Positions 1-7,830 of a stretch of 7,830 nt of DNA are shown piece after piece. Each line of letters starts with the position of its first letter. Positions within the stretch are counted from its first letter, which is position 1. Made by a program: the position numbers and the translations under genes. The stretch is taken from NCBI GenBank assembly GCA_046759145.1, contig JBHIBR010000068.1, forward strand, positions 1 through 7,830, written 5' to 3'. The stretch comes from JBHIBR01 sp046759145 [NCBI: Nitrospinota bacterium] (lineage in GTDB: Bacteria; UBA8248). Below the pieces are notes generated by a model. The model saw only the letters and a list, made by a program, of their open reading frames with translations, searched no databases and was not told the origin of the DNA.

Positions 1-302
1 ACGTAGGCCTCGGGCTGGTAGTAGTCGTAGTAGCTGACGAAGTACTCCACGGCGTTGTGGGGGAAGAACTGGCGGAACTCGTTGTAGAGCTGGGCCGCCA
101 GCGTCTTGTTGTGGGCGATGACGAGGGTGGGCTTGCCCAGCCGCTCGATGACGTTCGCCATGGTGAAGGTCTTCCCCGAGCCCGTCACCCCCAGGAGCAC
201 CTGGTGGTCCACCCCTTGGGCGATGTTCTCCACCAGGGCGGCCATGGCCTGGGGCTGGTCGCCCTTGGGCTCGAAGTCGGAGACGAGCTGGAATGCACTC
301 AT
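1..302 (-). CDS. uvrB: UvrABC excinuclease subunit B, N-terminal fragment (runs off the left edge)
   Basis: UvrB is the DNA-loaded helicase-like subunit of nucleotide excision repair. It takes damaged DNA from UvrA and recruits UvrC for incision in the cytoplasm. The visible part is the first 100 residues plus part of codon 101. It opens [17 protein letters not shown], the standard UvrB start, followed by Walker A GVTGSGKT (residues 38-45), the [14 protein letters not shown] stretch (63-76) and the tyrosine-rich start of the beta-hairpin, [11 protein letters not shown] (90-100), which clamps and probes the DNA strand. The ATG at 302-300 matches the family N terminus, but its ribosome binding site is weak: GGGAG lies about 12 bases upstream. 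The gene is co-directional with the HNH gene, 133 bases downstream of it, and I see no clear promoter in the gap. Family assignment is essentially certain; about 85% of the protein lies outside the window. Confidence 0.97.
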   Translation of the reverse strand, partial: MSAFQLVSDFEPKGDQPQAMAALVENIAQGVDHQVLLGVTGSGKTFTMANVIERLGKPTLVIAHNKTLAAQLYNEFRQFFPHNAVEYFVSYYDYYQPEAY

Positions 303-388
303 GGAAAAACGACGCTCCCGCCAGCGGGGGCGGGGGGGGTCAGCGACCCCGGGCGAGCTCCCGGTTGCTCATGGCCCCTCATGGCTGC

Positions 389-442
389 CGGGGCTCAGAG
401 GAATGGGCACTCTCGGCCCCGCCCGGTGGCGGGGCTCAGAGG
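389..442. repeat. 13-bp direct repeat around the HNH gene 3' end
   Basis: The 13-mer CGGGGCTCAGAGG occurs perfectly at 389-401 and again at 430-442, an offset of 41 bases. The right copy contains the HNH stop codon (TGA read on the minus strand at 438-436) and its last sense codon. The left copy is in the uvrB leader. The flanks are only loosely similar, so this may be a small local duplication or chance in GC-rich DNA. A smaller repeat, CTCATGG, is at 368-374 and 378-384. Confidence 0.5.
416..435 (-). terminator. GC-rich hairpin immediately after the HNH gene stop; possible terminator or processing site
   Basis: GCCCCGCC at 416-423 and GGCGGGGC at 428-435 form a perfect 8-bp stem with a 4-base loop. 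The hairpin begins at the base next to the HNH stop codon. No T-run follows it on the minus strand, so it is not a canonical intrinsic terminator. It could still block or partly terminate transcription, or stabilise the HNH transcript 3' end, before uvrB. The structure is seen directly; the function is inferred. Confidence 0.4.
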
Positions 443-969
443 GGACGGATGCCCGCAGGGATGAGGTACTTCTCCCAGTGCTCCCGCACCGCCCGCTGGG
501 TCGCGGCATCCAACTGCTCGCGGAAGAGGAAGTAGGGTTTCTTAGGCGGCCGCAACAGGCGCAAACCCGCTTCGGAGGGCAAGCGATCCCCCTTGACCGC
601 GTTGCACCGGCGGCACGCGGCGACCACGTTCGCCCAGGCCGTGCGCCCACCCCGGGCGCGGGGGACGATGTGGTCGATGGTCAAGCCCACATCCTGGCGC
701 CCGCAGTACTGGCAGGTGAAAGCGTCCCGCCGAAAGACGTTGCGTTTGCTGAAACTGACCTCTCCCCTCCGGCGGACCCTCGCGTAGAACCGGAGGCGGA
801 TGACGGTGGGCAGGCGAAGCTGGAGCCGCTCGGAGCGCACGAGGAACCCGTCAGCCTCCACCTCGTCGGCCTTGCCGACGACGAGCATCCGGATGGCCCT
901 CCGGGCAGTGCAGATGTGGAGAGGCTCATAGGTCTGGTTCAGGACGAGCACTCGCAGGCGCCGAAGCAC
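436..969 (-). CDS. HNH-family endonuclease of unknown biological role
   Basis: This is a predicted metal-dependent HNH nuclease of 177 residues. Using the GTG start, the fold shows a zinc CxxC (C86, C89), the core DH in LTIDHIVPRARGG (D99, H100), the middle Asn (N114), and a second CxxCN (C119, C122, N123) followed by K126. Before this core comes the VLVLNQTYEPL...RRAI segment, typical of a widespread family of stand-alone HNH proteins with no settled function. I prefer GTG at 969-967 because AGGAGA (981-976) sits six bases upstream. The alternative TTG at 984-982 would add five residues but overlaps that ribosome binding site and has none of its own visible. The gene has its own promoter, shared back to back with the PBP gene, and lies upstream of uvrB in the same direction. 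That suggests DNA metabolism or repair, but this is inference. Fold assignment is firm; substrate is unknown. Confidence 0.9.
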   Translation of the reverse strand: MLRRLRVLVLNQTYEPLHICTARRAIRMLVVGKADEVEADGFLVRSERLQLRLPTVIRLRFYARVRRRGEVSFSKRNVFRRDAFTCQYCGRQDVGLTIDHIVPRARGGRTAWANVVAACRRCNAVKGDRLPSEAGLRLLRPPKKPYFLFREQLDAATQRAVREHWEKYLIPAGIRPL

Positions 970-975
970 GGGCTC

Positions 976-981
976 TCTCCT
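976..981 (-). promoter_or_regulatory. Ribosome binding site deciding the HNH start
   Basis: Read on the minus strand this is AGGAGA, inside the run GAGGAGAGA, with six bases to GTG at 969-967. Spacing and strength favour that GTG over the TTG at 984-982, which overlaps the site itself. Confidence 0.7.
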
Positions 982-1001
982 CAATACCCAAACTTTGAAA
1001 T

Positions 1002-1030
1002 ATTTAATCGGGATTGCCGCGCGCTGTCAA
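1002..1030 (-). promoter_or_regulatory. Sigma70-like promoter for the HNH gene
   Basis: Minus strand: a perfect -35 TTGACA at 1030-1025, a 17-base spacer, and a -10 TTAAAT at 1007-1002 (4 of 6 to TATAAT). It lies in the only noticeably AT-rich patch of the window. The predicted transcription start near 995 gives a leader of roughly 26 bases to the GTG at 969. It is seen by motif only; no expression data are available. Confidence 0.65.
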
Positions 1031-1038
1031 CTTCCGAA

Positions 1039-1068
1039 TTGACCCTGTGGGCGGCCCCTCCCTAGAAT
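1039..1068 (+). promoter_or_regulatory. Sigma70-like promoter for the PBP1A-type gene
   Basis: Plus strand: -35 TTGACC at 1039-1044 (5 of 6), an 18-base spacer, and -10 TAGAAT at 1063-1068 (5 of 6). The predicted transcription start near 1075 gives a leader of about 27 bases to ATG 1102. It would leave almost no leader for the ATG at 1078, which supports the later start. Its -35 is only 8 bases from the -35 of the opposing HNH promoter. Confidence 0.65.
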
Positions 1069-1089
1069 GGACGGTCGATGGTGCGCGGC

Positions 1090-1096
1090 GGAGGAG
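1090..1096 (+). promoter_or_regulatory. Ribosome binding site deciding the PBP start
   Basis: GGAGGAG lies five bases before ATG 1102. The in-frame ATG at 1078 has no comparable site upstream and would fall almost at the predicted transcription start, so 1102 is taken as the start. Confidence 0.75.
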
Positions 1097-1101
1097 CTTC
1101 C

Positions 1102-3311
<2,210 letters not shown>

Positions 3312-3315
<4 letters not shown>

Positions 3316-4298
3316 GGGGTGGATTCCCCCTCGCGGGAGAAGAGCGCCTCGACGAACTCCTCGGCGTCGAACTCCTCGAGGTCCTCCAGCCCTTCCCCCA
3401 CTCCGACGTAGCGCAGGGGAAGGCCGAGCTCCCGGACCACGCCCACCGCCACTCCCCCCTTGGCCGTCCCGTCCAGCTTGGTGAGCACGAGGCCCGTCAC
3501 GCCCACGGCCTCGCGGAAGAGGCGCGCCTGCGCCAGCGCGTTCTGGCCGGTGGTGGCGTCCAGCACGAGGAGCACCTCGTGGGGAGCTCCCCGCACCTGG
3601 GCGCCCGCAACCCGGGCCACCTTCCGGAGCTCCTCCATCAGGTTCCGCCGGGTGTGGAGCCGCCCCGCCGTGTCGGCCAGCACGACCGCGCAGCCCTTCG
3701 CCCGCGCCGAGGCGATGGCATCGTAGACCACAGCCGATGGGTCCCCCCCGCCGGTCCCCCGGACGAACTCGCAGCCGACCCGCCTCCACCACACCTCCAG
3801 CTGCTCGGCGGCGGCCGCCCGATAGGTGTCCGCACACGCCAAGAGCGCCCTCTGGCCTTCGGCCTGGTAGCGGGCGGCGAGTTTTGCGGCGGTGGTGGTT
3901 TTGCCTACGCCATTCACGCCCACGATGAGCACCACCCGGGGCTCGCCAGCCCGGGGCTCGCCCGGAGGAGGTTCCAAAGGGGCGGGAGGAGCGGAGCCCG
4001 CCTCCCGGGCCGGCGGCTGAAGCATCTCGCGCAGGATGGCCCGCAAGTGCGCAAGGGCCTCCTCCGCCTTCCCCTCTCCCCCCGAGGAGAGCCGCCGGCG
4101 CAGCTCATCGAGGGCCGCCTGCGTGGCCGCCACCCCCAGGTCCGCCCCCAGCAGGACCTCCTCCATCTCCTCGAGCGTCTCGTCGTCCACCCGACCCCGG
4201 CGCCGGAGGGCTTCTTCCAGCCCCCCCACGAGGTGCTCCCGGGTTTTGCGGAGGCCGGCCCGCAGCTTGCGAAACCAACCCCCTCCCGCCTCGGACAT
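3312..4298 (-). CDS. ftsY: Signal recognition particle receptor FtsY
   Basis: FtsY is the SRP-type GTPase that docks Ffh-ribosome complexes at the inner membrane for co-translational membrane-protein insertion. The protein has 328 residues. A short amphipathic N terminus (WFRKLRAGLRK, 8-18) replaces the long acidic A domain of E. coli. The helical N domain follows to about 93, then a proline-rich stretch (94-120). The G domain has G1 GVNGVGKTT (127-135), DTYRAAA (157-163), DTAGR (209-213), TKLDG (273-277) and the closing GVGEGLEDLEEFD (299-311). The ATG at 4298 has GGGGAGGA six bases upstream. The gene follows smc by 64 bases in the same direction, an arrangement known in several bacteria, but it also has its own -10. 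Its TAA stop shares bases with the TAG of the convergent PBP gene. FtsY rather than Ffh because there is no C-terminal M domain. Confidence 0.97.
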
Positions 4299-4304
4299 GC
4301 GCAG

Positions 4305-4312
4305 TCCTCCCC
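4305..4312 (-). promoter_or_regulatory. Strong ribosome binding site of ftsY
   Basis: Minus strand GGGGAGGA with six bases to ATG 4298. It lies at or next to the start predicted from the upstream TATAAT, so a transcript from that promoter would begin almost at the ribosome binding site. Confidence 0.7.
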
Positions 4313-4318
4313 ACCGAA

Positions 4319-4324
4319 ATTATA
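4319..4324 (-). promoter_or_regulatory. Perfect -10 box (TATAAT) upstream of ftsY; -35 weak
   Basis: TATAAT is read on the minus strand at 4324-4319, in the 64-base gap between smc and ftsY. The best -35 candidate is TTCCCT with a 16-base spacer (3 of 6), so it is weak or needs an activator. The predicted start near 4312 gives a leader of about 14 bases. A perfect hexamer in such GC-rich DNA is unlikely to be idle, but it is a motif match only. Confidence 0.45.
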
Positions 4325-4362
4325 GGCCCCGGGGAAGGAGAGGGAACCGCCTTCGGACCCGC

Positions 4363-7300
4363 TTATCCTGCGGCGGCCTGGCGCGCCTGGATCCGCACGG
4401 ACACCACCTCGGAGACGCCCTTCTCCCGCTGGGTGATCCCGTAGAGGTCTTCGGCGAAGGCCATGGTGCGCTTGTTGTGGGTGACGAGGATGAACTGGGT
4501 GTGTTCTTCGAAGTCCTGGAGGACCTCCCGGAAGCGGACCACGTTGGCATCGTCGAGGGTGGCGTCCACCTCATCCAGCAGACAGAAGGGGCTCGGCCGC
4601 ACCCGGAAGACAGAGAAGAGGAGGGCGATGGCCGTGAGGGCCTTCTCGCCCGCGGAGAGGAGCATGATGTTGCCCGGCCGCTTTCCAGGCGGCCGGACCT
4701 CGATGTCCACCCCCGATTCGAGGAGGTCAGAGGGATCGGTCAGAAACAACCGCGCCTCCCCCCCCGCGAAGAGGCGGCCGAAGATCTCGCTGAAGGTCTC
4801 GCTCACCTGCTCGAAGGCGCGCTGGAACCTCTGGCGGGTGGTGCGGTCGATGCGCTCGACGGTCTCGTGGAGGTCGCGGATGGAGCGCTCAAGGTCTTCC
4901 TGTTGGCGCCTGAGGAAATCGCGACGTTCAGAGAGCTCCTGGTACTCCCGGTCCGCCAGCAGGTTGACGTCCCCCATCCGCCGGAGGCGTTCGCGCAGGG
5001 ATTCGACGCGGGAGCGGAGGGATTCCTCCTCGGGAGAAAGCGCCTCCACCCCTGGGAGCATCTCCCGGAGGTCCACACCCAGGGTCTCCTGACCGCGCGC
5101 GAGGAGTCCCTCCTCCTGGGCCCGCAGGGCGGCCCTTTGCTCCGCCAGGGAGGTGAGACGCTCCTGGAGGGGAGCCACCCGCCCCCGGAGCTCCCGCAGG
5201 CGGTGCAGGATGAGGGCTTCCTCACGCTGCGCATCCTCCAGCCTCCTCCCCGAGGCCGCGGCATCTGCCCGAAGGCTCTCGACGGAGGTCCGGGCCGCTT
5301 CCAACTGCTCCCGGACCCCGGCCTGCTCGAAGGTTAGGGCCTCCCGCCTGCGCCTCGCCTCCTCCCGCTCCGCTTCCTCTCGCGCCCGCCGCGCGCTCAC
5401 CTGCGCCAGCTCCTCTCCGAGCCTCTCCCCCTCGCGGCGGGCGTGGACGGCCTCTGCCTCCGCCCCGGCGAGGTTCACCTTGCGCTCGGTGGCAGAGGCC
5501 TCGGCCTCGGCCAGCTCCGCCCGGAGGCGAGCGACCGTTCCGCCGTGCTCCTCCAGGAGGGCTTCCGCGCGGCCTGCGGCCTCCTCGCACCGGGCGAGCG
5601 AGGAGGCGAGCTCTCCCGCAGCCCGCTCCAGCGCTTCCCTCTCCCGCGCCGTCTCGGCCGCCTCGAAGCGGCGGGTCTCCAGTTCCGCCTCGACCCGCCG
5701 GAGGTCCTCGGCCGCCTGCGCCCGGGCGGCGGCACACCGCTCCCGCTCGAGCTCCGCCCGTCGCCGGCCTCCTTGCGCTTCCTCGAGCTCCGCCTCCATC
5801 CGGGCCACCCTCTCGGCCGTCTCCTCGCGGCGCGCAAGGCAGCGCTGGAGGGCCTCTCGGCGGGCGCCGGCCTCCTCCCTCAGGCCGGCCAGGGCCCGCC
5901 GTTGTCCGAGGGCGCCGGCCCCTTGCGCCCGGCCCGCCCGCACTGCCCCCGAGGGCTCCACAACCTCCCCATCGAGGGTGACCCAGGTGACCCCCTTCCC
6001 GGCGCGCTCCCTCGGTGGACCGACCCGCAGAGCCCAGGCCGAGAGCAGGTCTTCCGCCACCGCCACAGAGCCCAGCAGCGCCTCCACCAGTTGGGACAGC
6101 TCGGGCGCCGCCTCGACCAGCTCGGAGGCCCGCCCGACGAAACCCGCAGCGCCCCGGGGGAGCTCAGGAAGCGTCGCGCTCTCTCCGGGCGGGAGAAACA
6201 GCCAGCCCGGGGCTCGCCCCTTTTCGCGGAAGGCACGCGCCGCCTCCCACAGGCCCCCCTCTCCCGCCAGCACCACGCCCCGCAGGCGACCGCCCAGGGC
6301 CGCCTCGAGGGCGCGCTCGTGCTGAGGGGCGGCTCGGAGGAGGGAGGAGAGCTCCCCCACCACGCCCTGGGTTCCCATCCCCCGCAGGTCCTCGGCCGAA
6401 AACTGCTCCCCCCCCTCTCCGCGGAGGACGGCTTCCAGTGACTCTATGGCGGCCTCGGTCTGGGCTAGCGCCCCCCGCGCGGCGTAGAGGGTTTCCTCGG
6501 CCTCCCGGCCTTCGCGGCGGGCGGACCCCAGAGCTTCGGCCTTCGCCCCCTCCTGGTGGGCGGTCGCGCGGGCCTGGTCTTCCGCTCGAGCGAGGGCGGC
6601 GGCAGCCGCCCGGGCGTTCTCATCCCGATGGCGACGGGTTCTCTCGCCCTCTTCGAGGGATCGGGTGAGGCGCTCGGCTGTGCGGGCGAGGTGGCTCCGT
6701 TGCGAGTCCACGTAGCCCTGCCGGTTGCGGAGCTCGGCCGCCTCCTGGGCGACCTCCAGGCGCCCGTGCTGTGCCCGGGCGAGAGCCGCCTCCCGGGAAG
6801 CGAGCTCGCGGCGGAGGCTTTCCACGCGGGCGGCCTGCCGGGCGTAAGCCTCCCGGGCTTCCCCCACCTCGGTGGAGAGGGAGTCCGCAACCCGTCGCGC
6901 TTCCTGGAGCCCGGCCGCCAGTTCCTTCTCTTGCGCCGCGAAGCGGCCAAGCTCCTCCTCCCTGCGGAGGTCACCCTCCTCCAGGTCGCGTCCCTGTTGC
7001 GCCAGCAGCTCGAGGCGGTGCTCGAGGCGCTGCACCTCAGCTTCGCCCCGGGAGAGGAGGCTCCGCGCGCCCCCCAGCCCTTCGGTCAGGTCTGCCACGG
7101 CCTGGCGGGCGACTTCCTGGCGGGCCTCTAGCTGAGCGAGCTCGGCGGCGAGATCCCCCTCCTTCGCCCGCAGAGAGGAAAACTCCTCTTCCAGGGGCCA
7201 GAGGGCCCCGCCCAGCTTCCAGAGGTCGAGGGCCATGAGGTCCACCTCGAGAGCCAGCACCTCCTCCCGGTATTGCTTGAAGAACTTGGCCTTGTTCGCC

Positions 7301-7830
7301 TGGCGGCGGAGGGAACGGCACTGGCGCTCCACTTCGAGCACGATGTCCCTCACCCGCAGGAGGTTGGCCTCCGAGCGCTCCAGCTTCCGGAGGGCCTCGG
7401 CGCGGCGGGTCTTGTATTTCATGATCCCGGCCGCCTCTTCGATGAGCACCCTGCGGTCCTGGGGGCGAGCGGCGATGAGGGTCTCCACCTTCCCCTGCTC
7501 CACAAGGGTGAAAGAGTCGGTCGAAACGCCCGTGTCCAGGAAGATGTCCACGATGTCCTTGAGGCGGCAGGGGACTCGGTTGATGAGGTACTCGCTCTCT
7601 CCCGAGCGGTAGAGCCTGCGGGTGACCGCCACCTCATCGCCGGCGCCCCACGGGGGATGGGCGAGCGCGCCGTTGAGGTCACCGAGGGTGAGGGAGACCT
7701 CCGCCATGCCCACCGATTTGCGCGCCTCGCTGCCGTTGAAGAGGAGGTCTTCCATCCGCCGTGCGCGCAGCAGGCGGGGGTTCTGCTCCCCTAGCACCCA
7801 GCGGATGGCGTCGCCGAGGTTGCTCTTGCC
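4363..7830 (-). CDS. smc: Chromosome segregation SMC ATPase, missing about 35 N-terminal residues at the right edge
   Basis: SMC is the ring-forming ATPase of the bacterial condensin (with ScpA and ScpB) that compacts and separates sister chromosomes. 1155 residues are visible, numbered here from the window edge. The first bases encode GKSNLGDAIRWVLGEQ, the end of Walker A, so translation starts beyond the window; the codon at 7797-7795 is an internal GTG valine, not the start. Conserved head motifs YRSGESEYLINRVPCRLKDI and EEAAGIMKYKTRR follow. Coiled-coil arms rich in Glu, Arg and Ala run about 130-480 and 645-960, around a hinge at about 485-640. The C-terminal head has the signature LLSAGEKALTAIALLF (S1059), Walker B with D-loop CLLDEVDATLDD (D1086, E1087) and ILVTHNKRTM. 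Two departures from consensus stand out: LSAGEK for LSGGEK, and reduced hinge glycines. The TAA stop lies 64 bases before ftsY. Assignment is certain. Confidence 0.97.
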   Translation of the reverse strand, partial: GKSNLGDAIRWVLGEQNPRLLRARRMEDLLFNGSEARKSVGMAEVSLTLGDLNGALAHPPWGAGDEVAVTRRLYRSGESEYLINRVPCRLKDIVDIFLDTGVSTDSFTLVEQGKVETLIAARPQDRRVLIEEAAGIMKYKTRRAEALRKLERSEANLLRVRDIVLEVERQCRSLRRQANKAKFFKQYREEVLALEVDLMALDLWKLGGALWPLEEEFSSLRAKEGDLAAELAQLEARQEVARQAVADLTEGLGGARSLLSRGEAEVQRLEHRLELLAQQGRDLEEGDLRREEELGRFAAQEKELAAGLQEARRVADSLSTEVGEAREAYARQAARVESLRRELASREAALARAQHGRLEVAQEAAELRNRQGYVDSQRSHLARTAERLTRSLEEGERTRRHRDENARAAAAALARAEDQARATAHQEGAKAEALGSARREGREAEETLYAARGALAQTEAAIESLEAVLRGEGGEQFSAEDLRGMGTQGVVGELSSLLRAAPQHERALEAALGGRLRGVVLAGEGGLWEAARAFREKGRAPGWLFLPPGESATLPELPRGAAGFVGRASELVEAAPELSQLVEALLGSVAVAEDLLSAWALRVGPPRERAGKGVTWVTLDGEVVEPSGAVRAGRAQGAGALGQRRALAGLREEAGARREALQRCLARREETAERVARMEAELEEAQGGRRRAELERERCAAARAQAAEDLRRVEAELETRRFEAAETAREREALERAAGELASSLARCEEAAGRAEALLEEHGGTVARLRAELAEAEASATERKVNLAGAEAEAVHARREGERLGEELAQVSARRAREEAEREEARRRREALTFEQAGVREQLEAARTSVESLRADAAASGRRLEDAQREEALILHRLRELRGRVAPLQERLTSLAEQRAALRAQEEGLLARGQETLGVDLREMLPGVEALSPEEESLRSRVESLRERLRRMGDVNLLADREYQELSERRDFLRRQQEDLERSIRDLHETVERIDRTTRQRFQRAFEQVSETFSEIFGRLFAGGEARLFLTDPSDLLESGVDIEVRPPGKRPGNIMLLSAGEKALTAIALLFSVFRVRPSPFCLLDEVDATLDDANVVRFREVLQDFEEHTQFILVTHNKRTMAFAEDLYGITQREKGVSEVVSVRIQARQAAAG

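Noticed and set aside
303-315. T-run (309-305 on the minus strand) before uvrB as an intrinsic terminator
   Set aside because: The nearby stems are only 4 bp and are not placed directly before the T-run, which abuts the uvrB start codon.
326-339. G5-C-G8 tract in the uvrB leader as a G-quadruplex or phase-variable run
   Set aside because: Eight-base G or C runs also occur at 3304-3311, 4758-4765 and 6408-6415, about the number expected by chance at this GC content. There are too few separate G tracts for a clear quadruplex.
1020-1050. LexA box controlling the HNH gene
   Set aside because: Neither the CTGT(8)ACAG form nor the GAAC(4)GTTC form is present. The palindrome here is explained by the two opposed -35 boxes.
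106-1065. Long plus-strand open frame (about 319 codons) across uvrB and the HNH gene
   Set aside because: It lies opposite two recognised genes, has no family motif, and has no ribosome binding site. GC-rich codon bias creates such frames.
5153-6441. Long plus-strand open frames opposite smc
   Set aside because: They translate to Arg/Ser/Ala- or Leu/Gly-rich strings that mirror the Glu/Arg/Ala coiled coil. No start signal or domain is visible.

Overview
The window is GC-rich, by eye around 70%, with strong G/C preference at third codon positions. That bias also produces many long spurious reading frames opposite the real genes. It looks like a chromosomal housekeeping segment from a GC-rich bacterium that makes peptidoglycan. 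The protein styles and the smc-ftsY adjacency fit a Deltaproteobacteria/Desulfobacterota-like lineage or a related GC-rich phylum, but I cannot fix the taxon from sequence alone. I see no mobile element, CRISPR array, tRNA or rRNA.

Layout, left to right. (1) 1-302, minus: the N-terminal 100 residues of UvrB, running off the left edge. (2) 303-435: a 133-base gap holding a perfect 8-bp GC hairpin directly after the next gene's stop, part of a 13-bp direct repeat, and G-rich tracts. (3) 436-969, minus: a small HNH-family nuclease of unknown biological role. (4) 970-1101: a compact divergent control region with two back-to-back sigma70-like promoters, one for the HNH gene and one for the PBP gene. 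(5) 1102-3315, plus: a complete bifunctional class A penicillin-binding protein (PBP1A type). (6) 3312-4298, minus: complete FtsY, converging on the PBP gene so that the two stop codons share bases. (7) 4299-4362: a 64-base gap with a perfect TATAAT and a strong ribosome binding site for ftsY. (8) 4363-7830, minus: SMC, complete at its C terminus and lacking only about 35 N-terminal residues beyond the right edge.

Functionally there are three modules: chromosome segregation plus membrane-protein targeting (smc, ftsY, co-directional), cell-wall synthesis (mrcA-type), and DNA repair or nuclease functions (HNH gene then uvrB, co-directional). All five proteins belong to known families. I did not find a clearly new system. 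The points most worth a second look are the uncharacterised HNH protein beside uvrB, the symmetric divergent promoter, substitutions in the SMC signature motif and hinge glycines, and the proline-rich insert in FtsY.
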